From positions 1 to 64,000 of the forward strand of contig WBMZ01010282.1 of assembly GCA_013400975.1 (NCBI GenBank): a stretch of DNA of 64,000 nucleotides. Reading direction: 5' to 3'. Each line of letters begins with the position of its first letter. Within the stretch, counting starts at the first letter, position 1. This DNA comes from Atrichornis clamosus. Its lineage: Eukaryota; Chordata; Aves; Passeriformes; Menuridae. This document shows, piece after piece, positions 1 to 11,700 of the stretch. The position numbers were made by a program, and so were the translations under genes. The notes beneath the pieces are model-generated. The model was not told where the DNA came from. It did not search any database and saw only the letters and a list, made by a program, of their open reading frames with translations.

Positions 1-2262
1 TCTTTTAAACTAAGACACCGTGTGAGTGGGAAAGGCCGGCTCGAGCTTAAGGTGATGGGATCCAAGCATAACAGAGAGCAGAAAAATGTCCTTGCATCCC
101 CATCTAGTGGCTTTTGGTAAAATAAATCTGTAGTCCCGTGGTTTGGACATGCTCTCCTCTGGTACTGCAGTCTGCTCAATGATAGACACGCACTTTGCTA
201 AACTCGATTAGCCAAAGCTGCTCAATTTGATCTATTTTTATAAATACTCCTCAGGGTCTGAGAGATGGCAGAACTTACCACCAATGGAAAGAAAACTTTG
301 ATCCTAAAGAAGTGTTAATTTAGCTAAGGATACTCTTTTTTAAGAGTGGAACAGACCAGAAAGATCCACAGCAGAGCAGCCAAAGCTTCTGTGAAAGGTG
401 AGCATCCCCCACTAGACTCATACCCCCTCTCCCACTGTTTGTTCTCTCTGCTTACCCACAAAAAAGGTGACTCATCATCTTATCTACATTCCAAGAAATA
501 TTCCAATTCTGTAAGAGATTTTTGCCTGGCAGAATGGCTTCTCCTGGGATACTTTGGCTGCTTGGAGCGTTCAGGTCACTCCCCTTCGGAGGTGGTGTGG
601 TGCCACGTATGCCATGATGGCTGGGCTCAGCCTTGCTTTAAAAGGAGGTGAGTAAAAAGAATTTAAATTCTGATCCTTCATTTCAGGTGCAATTGAAATG
701 TAGTCAGTCACAATAATTCAGTGCTTCCTTTGTGTTAGCTGCTCTCGGAGCTCTTTATGGCCCGTGTGGGAGCGGAGCACCGCTGGCTCCCAAGGTCTGG
801 AGCAGTTTGCATCACTTTGCAGCATGCTGGGATCACTCCAAACTGCCCAGCTGTAACTCCTGCACTTTCATGCTTACTTGCTCTCAGCTCCAGGCTGGTG
901 GCTGGACCCTATCCAAGCACAGGAATGACAATTTAGCACAATAACACTGTTGGAAAAACTTACCATAAAGCCAAGCTCCTGCAGCACCGAGCTCCCTGGG
1001 TGTAGCCCCTCCTCAGGCCATCCCAGCCCTGTGAGGACTCCTTATCACAGTTTTCTTACCAAAAAAACTCCTGTCTCCCTTAGTTCGTCCTCTTGAATCA
1101 CAAAAACCTCTCAGGGACCAGCCTCCGGCCTTCCTACTTGCACTGCTGATTTTGCTAGGAACAAAATCTCTTTTTCTGGCAATTCCCCATATTTTGGTAT
1201 AGCAGGGTCTGCAAATACCCCTGTTTTGGAGTGCTGTTCCTGTTGGATGTGTTCCATCCTGCTGATGTTGCACTCCCAGCACGTGCTATCGGCAGCAGCA
1301 CAGGGACAGCCAGAGAAATTTAAATTCTGGGTGTGTTTTCCTGACGTGAGTTTTTGAGGGGTAAAAGGCATATTTTACCATACCTGTCTTTGCTCCCAGG
1401 GACATTTTTTTTTTAATGCTGGGTGGTCTGTAAAGCAAAGCTGGCCTTCACCTTGAGTCAAAGAGGCTTTTCTGCAGGCAGTCACATCGGAGTTTTCCTC
1501 TGCCCTTACCTTGGCTCTGTAATTACAACTACATGAGTTATGACCTCTAGTCAAATGGGTTGAAAAGAGTCATTTTAAAAGGTCTGGAAGGACTGTATCA
1601 GGAGCCAGGCTTTAATAAAGACGCAAGAAGGGCTGTGTTAAAAAAAAAAAAAATTGATTTCCAGACATAGATACTTCAGGTTTTTTGGGAGGTTGAACAG
1701 AAACACGGCTAGAGCCCAGCAGCAGTGAGGGCTACGGCCCCCAGGGAGGGATGGGTTCTGCTTCTGCCACGCCTTTTTTTTTTCAGTGTTTACCAGAAAT
1801 CATGTTCTTTTTCCCGTAGGAAAATATCCCATATACACATATAAAAAAAAATACTGTTGTGTAAACTCCAAGATCTACCACTGCTCAGGAGCTGTTAATT
1901 ATTTAATAGGATTAAAGCAAAACAAAGTTTCTTCCTTTAACTAGAATCTTGTCCTTAACTATCAGGAAAATGCATGCTACAAAATTTCTGGTTATCCTTC
2001 TCTCTACTAGAACTTGCTTGATGGAGAATAACATGTTTGCATGAAATATTTCACTTAGGAGATTACAGCAACTGCTGGTTGTACGTTAGAAGATTAGTCT
2101 AGAAAACTGAAAATATCTAAAACTGCTGAAAATACTTCCATTAAAACAGGAAACACTGCTGCAGAAGAGAAGAGCTCTGCTCACAAGAAAATCAGTTACA
2201 TTACATGAGCCTCAATCAATTGCTCTAGGTGGAGCTGGAAGGGTCTCAAAAAATAAAGTAGT
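1..2262. other. Intergenic sequence upstream of copy 1
   Basis: No exon with recognisable homology was found here. The open frames are short and lack family motifs. There are A/T homopolymer runs near 1639-1653 and 1775. In mammals THSD7B lies upstream of HNMT, but I could not identify any THSD7B exon. Confidence 0.5.
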
Positions 2263-2345
2263 AATCATGAAATCATACATGGACTGGTTTGGGTTGGAAC
2301 GGACCTTAAAGACCATCTAGTCCTGAACCCTCTGTCACGGACACT
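2263..2345 (-). mobile_element. CR1 retrotransposon 3' fragment
   Basis: The sequence 'gtttgggttggaacggacct' followed by 'taaagaccatctagtc' matches the reverse complement of the avian CR1 3' end, preceded by degenerate atcatga units. It is a 5'-truncated relic of about 80 bp. Confidence 0.75.
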
Positions 2346-3959
2346 AAAAAGATGCCAAGGACCTTCCTGACATTCACCAGCCAAAAAGCTGATCCTATTT
2401 AGAAGATAAATTCATTGAAATTTGACTTGCAAATACCCAGACTGTCCTGCCTGGAGATGCAGGTCTGTTGTGGTGGGCAGATAGAGATGGAACATCGAGG
2501 GGGCTCGGGGCCATGGGCAACACCAGCCACAGACAGGCTTGCCCTGGGGAAAGTGAGTGACCTATTTCTGCAGGCTCAGCCCAAAACTGACCTCCAGAGC
2601 CGCAGAGTGTGGGAGGAAAAACAGTGGCTTTGTTTTCCTCTCCCTGCAGCCCAGCTCTGGCTTTAGCCATCACCTCACTGATCAAAAATCAGCTTTTTCA
2701 GCGTGTACGGAAAACAGAGTTCAGAGCGGATTTAGTCACGAGCTTGCCAGAACAACCGAAAACACGGCTCGCAGAGGGTACATCCTCCAAAGCCACCCTG
2801 CTGCCAGCTCCTGCCGGCGCGGGCAGCTGCCCACAATGCCCCGTTGTGTCCGGCCCCGGCGAACAAAGGCTGTTGTTGTAGGCTAATGCCGGCTCAGTTG
2901 TGGCATGCGCCTACGTGGGCCCTTGGAGCCGGGGGGGCACGGGGGGACAGGGCGGGGGCGCGGCGCCCCGTGGTTGTACAAGGAGGTTTCCAAGGGCTGT
3001 GCAGCTCCTGGATGCTGGAGATTTCTCAGCAGCTCCTGTTGCTCCGCGGAGGTATGGCTGCCTGTCGGAACCTGCGGGGTGTCCATCCCTGGCATTGGAT
3101 TGGCATGGAGGGGTTGAGGGGTGACTTAGCCGGGACAAGGCAGAGGTGGCTAGGGGACACGAGGCAGCTGCAGCTGCAGCGCTTGGGACTCGGCTGAGAC
3201 CCTCCAGGTGCATCCACTGGTGCACGGTTGGTGTCTGGGTGATGGCATCTCCGGTGGGAATGTTTAGGGATTGAATTATCTGATGTAAAATCACTGCCCA
3301 GGTGGTCAAGTGGCGCCAGGAGCCAAATATGCACTTTCGAACTAGCAAAGAGGCTCAGGTCTTTCATTACCTATTCAAAATATTTGAATGAATATTTTGA
3401 ATATTTTGGTTAAGAGTAGAAATGAAGTTGTTTCTAGCTTAACGTGCTGCTGCAGACCTGCCTTGAGGTGGACAACTTATATCCATTTGGAAGCCAAATC
3501 TAGCATAAACCAAAGCAGGTCACCTGATGGTGAAGTCTCCACCTGAGGTCCCTGGTCTCAGGGATCTATGCAGGGCAGGCAGAGTTCTGGGGATCTCAGC
3601 AAGGGGAGAGGCTTTTATCTGTCACCTGCTAAATCTGTTCTACCTGTTGTCTTCAGGGAAAGGGAGTGATGAGGATTCTAATGCTGCTCTTTCCACCAGC
3701 GTACCACACTTGGAAATAGAAAGCCTTTAAATCCTTTCTTTTTTACATTTGTGTTGTTAGATTTTAGGCAAAAAGAGCATCAGTCCGGTGGATGTGGGAT
3801 GGGGAAAAAGCCAGATGCAAGTGCAGGGAGAACCCAGGATTTCCTGTATTTTAAACCGTGGCCACTGCACCTTCTGCTGTGTTATCCCTTCCTGGGGACT
3901 ACCAGCCACCTCTGTCTTGGACAGCTATCCACAAAAATGTTGCCTTGCTTTCTAATCCC
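2346..3959. other. Intergenic sequence with a GC-rich patch near 2.8-3.0 kb
   Basis: A CpG-rich stretch at about 2811-2975 contains several G runs but no recognisable exon. Overlapping open frames here reflect GC content. An inverted repeat with 13-bp arms lies at 3372-3403. Confidence 0.45.
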
Positions 3960-4820
3960 CGCGGTTTAGCAAGCAGAGTGGGAGCAGGCTTGCCCCGTCC
4001 TGGCTGCCCGTCCTCCCGTCCCTTTCGTGGGGCAGGACAGGGGTCCAGGCTGCCCGCGGGCTGTAGTGCTCGCTAGAGGAATCGCACTCTGCCCCATTTC
4101 CCCCCGAATCAGAGACGGAAACATCACTTGCTCAGGTCTCCGGGCAGCCAGTGAGCTCCTCTTCTCCCCGGGGAACGCAGGGATCTCCCAGCGCATCCCC
4201 CATCCATCAGGCAGCAGCGCGGCAAGGATTGCAGGAAAGCGTTCCCTCCTGCCCCGGGCAGCGAGCGGCAAGGAGAGCCAGGGTTCACAGCACATGAAAA
4301 AGCGGGCGGAAACGGCCCCCGGCCTGCCCGGCGCCGGCTCACACCCCTCAGCCACTTCCCCCCAGGCTCCCAAGGCTTGGAATTCTCAATGTGTCCCTTT
4401 CTGTGTTTCTCTCCCCCCGGCCGCAGCGCAGCCCCCGCGCCATGAGGACACTCTGCGGACGCCCGGCCCCGCGCCCTGCCCGCCCCGGCGCCCCGCTCCT
4501 GCCCCGCGGGGCTCGGGTTTCCCCCTGTCCCTGCCCCAGTGACGCTGCCTGTCCCGACAGGTGCCGCCAGAGCCGCACGCCGGCGGCAGCGCCGCGGTGC
4601 CTGAGCGCCGTGCGGGGCGGCAGCTGGACATGCTGACCTAGGGGCCAGGCGCCTGGCTGACCCCCAGCCCCGCGGCCGGCTGCGCTGCTGTCACAGAGCC
4701 GCAGCATATTCTGAGCGGGAAGGGACCTCACAAGGATCATCAAAGTCCAGCCCCTGCGTCCCTGCGCAGCATCCGTCCCGACGATGGACCCGGCCCCGGA
4801 GGTGAAGAGGTATGTGGGTT
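3960..4820 (+). promoter_or_regulatory. CpG-rich block, candidate promoter and first exon of HNMT-like copy 1
   Basis: GC-rich, CpG-dense sequence about 4 kb upstream of coding exon 1 of copy 1. Near its 3' edge an ATG at 4784 in strong Kozak context (A at -3, G at +4) opens MDPAPEVK and runs into a good donor, AAGAG|GTATGT, at 4809/4810. This could be a 5' exon of copy 1. Using that donor, neither candidate acceptor near 8626-8628 joins it in frame to ATG 8634, so it would be 5' UTR or an upstream ORF. A weaker donor at 4801/4802 would join in frame. The link to copy 1 is inferred from position only. Confidence 0.35.
4691..4765 (-). mobile_element. Diverged CR1 3' fragment in the CpG-rich block
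   Basis: The words tcacagagccgcagcatatt, ctgagcgggaagggacct and cacaaggatcatcaaagtcc resemble the reverse-complement 3' end of older CR1 subfamilies (cacagaatattctgag...gggac...caaggatcat). It is short and diverged. It lies about 20 bp before the ATG at 4784. Confidence 0.65.
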
Positions 4821-6855
4821 TTGGCAGGGAGCGGGATGGTGTTCCCTCACCAGACGCGTGTGTGCAAGGTGGGAGTAGCAGCAGATGTGCCCATGTCCTG
4901 GGAAGGATGGGGACTGAGGGAGGAGACCTTTAGCCCCTCCTCAGCCTGAGTTTAGGAGTAACGAAGTTTAATAACTATGAAAATGTTCTTGCAATTTGTG
5001 TTCCTAGAGACGACTTTTTCAACTTAAAGGGGCTGCATCACTTAAAGTAATGCTGTGAATTCCCTGCACCCACTGTCCATAACGCATCCAGCTCCATTCA
5101 TGGAGGGAAGAGGTTTAACCTTGCTAGCAGTGAGCTCGGTCCTAGCTGGGAGCTGTGGCAGGACCGGCTGCCCACAGGCATCCCGCTTCCTGCCACTCAC
5201 TGCCTCAGTCCTGCTGTTGGGTTTTGGGGTCCTGGGGTGGGCAGCACCAGCCCAAAATGTTATTTGCCAATTTTAGGATCTGGGCTAGATTTTAAGCCAG
5301 GTTTGGGAGGAAGTCCATTTGTTCCTGTTTCACCTTCCCAGCAACCAGTGTTAAACAGTCTCAGAATCTAACCCCTGCCTGGGGAGAAATGGCAAATGTG
5401 TCAGTGGAGGAGATCTTGGCATCAGCCGTGCTGGTGAATGCTTGTACTGAAGTCTGTCCAGGTCTCCTGGCAGGTCTCCTGGCATGGCTGGAAACACTTG
5501 ACCGGTCAGAAATGGAGTTCATGTTCAAAGTTGTTCCTCTCTGCACAGAAGAAGCCACACTACCCATAGGCATTTTAGTGGGTGATTTACTCTGAAAACC
5601 ATCTTGCTGGCTTCATCCGGCTGAGGGGACAGAATAGTCCTCTGTTTTGACGGGCAGAGATGGAAGTGGTCAGAGAGTTGGGTGAAAATTGGAGGGACTG
5701 GCCTGAAGCCAAGCTGGACCTTGTGGAAGTGGGCTGAGTTCAGGCTTCTTCCCACTGAACTTCTGTGAGGTCTTTCCTGGGGAGAGGTGAGGTCAAGGTG
5801 GTGGAACAGAGACCTCTGACATACCTCATGGAAGTGAGTTACGTGGCTTTGGCACTGAACCCAGATGAAATCAACTGCTCTTGCAGGACTGTGGCAGTAC
5901 CCAAGCATCTCTGAGACTTCTGGGACATCTCAGCCTTTTCTTGTCTTCATTCACCAAAGCAGTGCACTATTTGCACCTGTGGCCACTTCTTTGCTACATG
6001 CCACAGCACGTTTGTATCTCAAAGTCCCATTACAAGACTCCCTTCTTTACTTTTCCACCTCCTGCCTTATTTTTTCTTCACTTGGGATAATTTCCTTGGC
6101 AGAAGAGACTTGTGGGTTGCTGTTTGCTATCTCAGACTGCTTGTCTTGAAACATTTTCTAACAGCAAAGCTTTGGGAGCAGCAATGTGCCTAAACACAGC
6201 TTACACAGGATATCACCCCTCAGACCTGCTGTGCATCTCGATACTGAAATGTGGTTACCCAGGAGGTGACTATTCCCTTTGCACAGACAGCCTCATCCCT
6301 ACCCTTTCTTTGCAGAAATGAGGTCCTTGCTCCAATTTAAATTAATCCCTTCCTTTTGCCAGTGGCACTTCATCCTTGTTTTATGTACGAGGCATGCTGT
6401 CAAAGGAAAATTGAAGATGTGACTTCATTGCTGGAAGTCTTCACAAAAAAAAACCCCAAAACCCCCCTAAACTAAGAATGAAGATATGTAACTATATGAA
6501 AATGTTTATGGCCAAATGCACCCTTTGACTTTTGCCCTTTGAGACCTGTATCTTCTGTAAGTTACCTGATGTAATATTTGCAATCAGGAAAATCTGAAGT
6601 TAAAAAAAAAGGCAAAGAAAGCAAAGGAAGAAAGGTCCAAGCAGCCAAGCAGATCCTGGAGCACTTCAGATGCTGATGCTCACTACAACCTTCTCCTTCT
6701 TTCACTGCATTTTCTTCTATTCCATCCTTGACTCGGGGTTTCACAGAGTGTGTATTATCAGTCTAATGCCTTCAGCTGCAATGACTGGGTAACCATCCTG
6801 CAGGGATACGAAAACTTCCACAGCACACCTCAGACAAACACTGGAGCAGTGGCCA

Positions 6856-7022
6856 GTTGTGGCTGCTCTGTCCCTGGAAGTGTCCAAGGCCAGGTTGGAT
6901 GGGGCTTGGAGCAACCTGGTCTACTGAAAAGTGTCCCTGCCCATGGCAGGGGGTTGGAATGAGAGGAATTTTTAGGTCCCTTCCAACCCAAACTGTTCTA
7001 TTTATTCCAGGATTCTGTGACT
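6856..7022 (+). mobile_element. CR1 retrotransposon 3' end
   Basis: Contains ccctggaagtgtccaaggcc, aggttggatggggcttggag, gtccctgcccatggcagggg and aggtcccttccaacccaaac, followed by attctgtga. This is the typical CR1 3' terminus on the + strand, truncated at its 5' end. Confidence 0.9.
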
Positions 7023-7832
7023 ATTATCAGCCACAAAGAAGTTTTGACTTTCTCTTGTAAAAAAAGAACAAAATAAATTATTGATTATTGTAGAGGAAAG
7101 TTTGTCCTGGAGCATCTTCCCTTTGTTCTGCATTTTCAATGCAGCTTCAAAAAAGCATACAGGTTCTTCAAATAACTGAAGTGCTATACTTTCCTTACAG
7201 GAATAGTTTCCCCAGCATGAACTTTGAAGCAGAGATTCTGACAGCTCCACACGATAATTCAGGTATTTGGGAGAAAAAAAGAAAAAAGAGATGAAATTAA
7301 AATGCCCATTCAGATTGCTATCACTACAAATGTTTTAATTCTTTTAGAGATTGTTAAAAAAAATAAAAGAAAGAATCAGGATAGTAAACTTACTGCAATT
7401 CAAGTGATTTCAAGTTAATTTTAGGGTAGAGTTCAAGGTATTGAGGATAGATGTTGATATCTTTACCTCCAATAGGGCTGGACCAGGAACACAGCTGCCA
7501 ATGACTTGTGGTTTTGAACACGTCAGAGGCATTCAATTTGAGATTGGACTGTCCTGAATGAGATACACATAGTTTTCTTATTAGTGGTGACTAAAAGCAG
7601 ATGGTAAAAAAGCAGCTCCTTGGAAGGCAAAAATGAGGATGAAGATGTTCTGCTGAATCCTGTCCTTCATCCTCATTTCGTTTAGGAGAAAAAGCTTATA
7701 TTTTTTCCCACTGAATGATGCCTTTTCAACACTTATCATTCAGGAGCCTTCCTACTGCAGCCCTCTGTCTGAGACAGAGCCAGAGCTGCAGGGCATCTTC
7801 TCATGAGCCTCAAATCCCACCACTGCTCCTCA

Positions 7833-7860
7833 GCCCTGAGTGGTCAGCCCTGAGTGGTCA
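7833..7860. repeat. Two-copy tandem repeat, 14-bp unit
   Basis: The unit gccctgagtggtca occurs twice in perfect tandem. Confidence 0.9.
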
Positions 7861-8633
7861 GCCAGAGCTCGTGCCCTGGCAACAGCGCTGTCATGAGGAT
7901 GAGACAGCAGAAAAGGGAGTTCTTGCAAGAATTGCTTGAAACCCCTTGAGTATCCCTGGGTTTCAGCTCAGAGAGAGAAGTCTTGGTGTCCGCCACCCAC
8001 ATTTGAACATGAGCCCATTCAGATGCAATGTTTTGCTATCATTTGCCCTTCTGGCCATGAGCTGCAGTTCCTAGCAGGGAAGTCGCCTCCCTGGAAGCCC
8101 ATTTCAGTTCCATGCTGGCGAGAGTCAGAAATGAGATGCACAGGGTTGATTATTTTTGCTTCAGCTGCAGGTGGCAGTTTTTGTGTTGCATCACCCCTCC
8201 TGGGAAGTGTGCCAGTAGCTGCCCATCTCGGTCACACTGTCCAGCATGGACACGAGCGGCATGCCCCCCCTCCCCATTTGGATCTGCTGTGTGATTCCCT
8301 TCACCTTCTTTCCTTTAGTCTTCCAGAAAAGCCCTGCAGTTCCGTCCCTTTCAGCAAAGCCAGTGCCCCACACAAGCATTTTGGAGACATTTTCCTCAGG
8401 CTGACCTGTAATGATGAGTCACTTAACAAACATGCTGATGGCAAAGGGTACCCAAGAATAATTTTCAAACCCTGAGTGTGAACAGGTTGGAAGGTGCATC
8501 CTCTGCATCGTCTTCCCAAACCTCTGGCTCCTGTGGGTTGGGTTGGGTTTCTCCCACCAGGTAAGTCCAAGGACCCTTCACTTGCCTCGAAGCCACTAAC
8601 ATGCAATCCGTATTTGTTTCTCAAGAGCTGTAC

Positions 8634-8764
8634 ATGATCCCTTCCATGAGAAGCCTCACGGCTGAGGAGTATGTGGAGGCCTTCAAGTCATTCTTGGATC
8701 ACTCAACAGAGCACCAGTGCATGGACGAGTTCAACAAGGAGCAGATGCCCGACATCGTGGCTGG
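8634..8764 (+). CDS. HNMT-like copy 1, coding exon 1
   Basis: Encodes residues 1-43 plus two bases of codon 44 and ends at donor GG|GTAAGG. It contains MRSL, YVEAF and HSTEHQ; the Glu of STEHQ (residue 26) corresponds to human Glu28, which hydrogen-bonds histamine. Relative to copy 2, two residues are missing between MRSL and the YVEAF helix, and the hydrophobic residue after MRSL is Thr. A candidate 3' splice site (ttgtttctcaag|ag) lies just upstream at 8624-8627, so the exon may start at 8626 or 8628 and be spliced to an upstream exon. Confidence 0.9.
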
Positions 8765-11700
8765 GTAAGGGGCGCTCCCACCGAGGTGGGACAGCCACCT
8801 GTTATCCTGGGAGGGCAGCCTGCACACAAGGGTCAGCAAAAACGTTCAAGGATTTTGTGGGGCAGGAATGAACTTTTAATGCTCTTCAGTTTTAAGTCCC
8901 CTAATAGTGGTTTTTAAGATATGCTGTTTAATGACTGCAGGGTACGTGCTATTTCAATTAATACACTGTGCTGCCTCTCAGCTTATGTTAGGGAAAGAAT
9001 CAAGACCTCATTCTCATGTCCATCTCTTTTCATTAGCTGATTTTCCGAGGATTAAAGTTGGGTTTTTTAGGTTGTTTGTTTTTTTTCAAAAGAAAGCTCT
9101 CTTGTGCTCTCTCCCTGCTTTTGGGACTTCATCACATCCATCCAAACAGAAATACATCTCTAATTCTCTTCTAGTGGCTAATTCTTGGTTTTTCCAATCC
9201 CCTAAGACCTCCTTATTTCTATCCTAAGTCGATTTGCATTGCTTAAGTACCGAATGGTAATCAGGTTTGTAAAGTATTGATGTAATATCTTAAGACTGGA
9301 TAACTGCAGATAGTTTCAGAACAGCCTACATCTAAACCTCAAGAAAGCCCTTTCAAGTCTGGGTAATTTTTGGATGTTATAGCAACTGTGTTCTCCATTG
9401 AGAAAAAAGTTTAGGCAGGCAAATTTTTATTCTCCAGGTCAGATATATATATATAAAAAAAAGCAATAAATAGTAATAATTAAAATATTGTATTGGGAAA
9501 TTTTAATTGTGAATTTAAATCACACAGTAAATTGTGGCTTTCTGTGATGCTGATTGTGGGTCTGTCAAAGGGTCGTGGCCCTAATTAGGGCTAAGGCTCC
9601 TTGACTTGCTCACATTCTTCAGGATTTGCTACTAATCCCACTCTTGTGGAATCATTGCTGTGGCGTCTCCTGAGGTTGTGTTTGGGAAACTCAATCCCCC
9701 AGCACAGCCCATGCCTGAGAGCAGAGTAAGGCCATAAATCACGTCAGAGCATGACTCCTCATCCTTGAGCCAGGATGTTATTAAATATTCTGCTAGGAAC
9801 CGTGTGATTGGCGTCTTTTAATAAGAAATTTTTCTAAGGTAAAAGTTATTTAAGATTCTAACCCTCTTCCCAATTTCAAACTAAGATTAATGTCAATAAG
9901 ACATGATTTCCAATCACCTGCACAGCCTGATGGTTTTGCTTTTTCTGGGTATATATATCCCGTATTGTCTCCTGAGGGTGCAGAGGTTTTCCCTGGCTCA
10001 CCCTGTCCCTGCATCCCCAGCCCTGCCCATCCCAGCCAGCCCCGCTACTCCCAAAGGGAACCTTTTGCCCTGGGCTTCCCAGGGGCCTTTTTGCACAGTG
10101 CCAGCCACGGCCTGAAGAAAACTCCCTGGCAAAGGGTGAGGAACTCTACACCCTGGTGCCTACTGTACGTTGAAATATGAGCTTGCTGATCCGGCCGGGC
10201 TCCCGCCACGCTGGTTATGGCTGGGCTCAAAAGGGGTGCTCAGATTTCTATCCCAATTCATGTGCATAACATGAAAATTTCTGGGCCAATGTGTCATCAG
10301 AGCTATGAGAATGAAAACATGAAGTCGTGTGACACGGTGGGGTTAAGTAATGTGCACTTTTCCTTTCAGTCTCGGCATTGGAAAATCGACCATAAATGTT
10401 CTGGGAGTTGGGAGCGGCACAGGTAAGGAGGGTGGTGCTGGGGAGCCCTGTGTGTAGCAGAAGATACTGAAATATTGGGCAATGAGAACTATTCCGACAC
10501 TAATGACAGTATTTCTCATGGAAGCACAGAAGGGAGAAGGAAGAGTGGAGCCAGGATAAGAGTAATGCTCCTTCCCTTCCTTCCCTCCCCATCTCCCTTG
10601 TGAAACACTGCTGCTCACCTCTTTCTAGGCAGTGAGATATGTCTGATTTTAGCTCAGTTTCTGCCTCTTGGTGACTCTCACCTGACCTTGTATGCCTCAA
10701 AGCAAGGACTCCTCCTTCTGGTTAGGTATAAGAGCATCTTCAAACCTCATCAGAGAGAATAAGAGATATTGGAGAGGTTCCTTCCACCCAAAGTCCTGCC
10801 TTAGGAGGGATCTCTCCTTTTGCTTTGCTTTTAGGGATCCCAGAGGCCAAGGCTGGGCAATGCCCTGCTCCCAGTACTGCAAAACCAGCTGGTCACAACC
10901 AGTAGCATGGGGCTTCATCAGCTTTTTCCAAGATGTGTTTCTTTGTAACTGCTGTGTTTTTATCCAGTGATAAGCAGGGTTTAACTGCAAATGATATTTT
11001 TCCCCAGAGAGAGACCCATCCTTTGGAAAAAATAGCTTTAAAGCTGTTCTAAATGCATTTGTGTTTAAAAAAAAGGAAAAAGAACAACAAAACAAAAAAG
11101 TGGTGAAACAGCCAACTTTGCTCCTAGGGAAACTGAGAGAAAATAAAAAGTAGAGAAAAGAAGCAGTGGTTTGATTTATCAGAGTTTACTTTTGCTTTGA
11201 AAAGTATTTTCAGCTGAATTTTAAGTGCTAATACTGTCAAATGAAAGTATTTTTCTCAGGTTTTTTTATTTTTGTTTTCCTGAGTAAGAGAAAATTAGCA
11301 TTTGATTGTTTTCTCCAACTGGGAATATGTGGGAGCATATGAAAAAACCAAGCAGGAAGAAATCATTCAGTTCTCAATTACCCTCTATTTTCATTAAGTA
11401 ATATAAAACAGAAATTCTGACTCCACGAAAGCACAAGGGGAAAATGAACTTTTAGCATCGTCCTTAATTTTCCTTATGTCCTCCTCAGAAGAGGTTTAAA
11501 TGGGAAAATGAAACCTCTGAAATTTCCTGTGTTTCCTGGGTAAGTGCCCCTCACAGATGCCAGGACAGGGGTACAGAGCTGCTCCCCCTCAGCTTGCCCA
11601 GGCTGCAAGAGCTGAACGTCTGGGGGCAGGCAGGGAGTGAGCTAGGTGGCATCGAGCAAAAGGTTATATCTGATCCCTGACCTTTTTCAGACGTCGACTC

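Larger units (their letters stand above)
4821..8633. other. Upstream or intron region before coding exon 1 of copy 1
   Basis: No coding exon is recognised apart from the CR1 copy and a short tandem repeat noted separately. If the donor at 4802 or 4810 is real, this is intron sequence of copy 1. Confidence 0.45.

Noticed and set aside
4027..4542. 171-aa frame in the CpG-rich block
   Set aside because: Composition is Pro/Ala/Arg-rich as expected for random GC-rich DNA, and other frames are also open on both strands.
5389..5595. 68-aa frame starting MANVSVEEILASAVLVNAC, considered as a possible extra HNMT or other gene exon
   Set aside because: No HNMT motif or other family signature was found, and no convincing flanking splice sites with matching phase.
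1..8600. Search for 3' exons of THSD7B, the gene upstream of HNMT in mammals
   Set aside because: No thrombospondin type 1 repeat pattern (WSxW, CSxTCG) was seen in any frame, so I do not annotate it.
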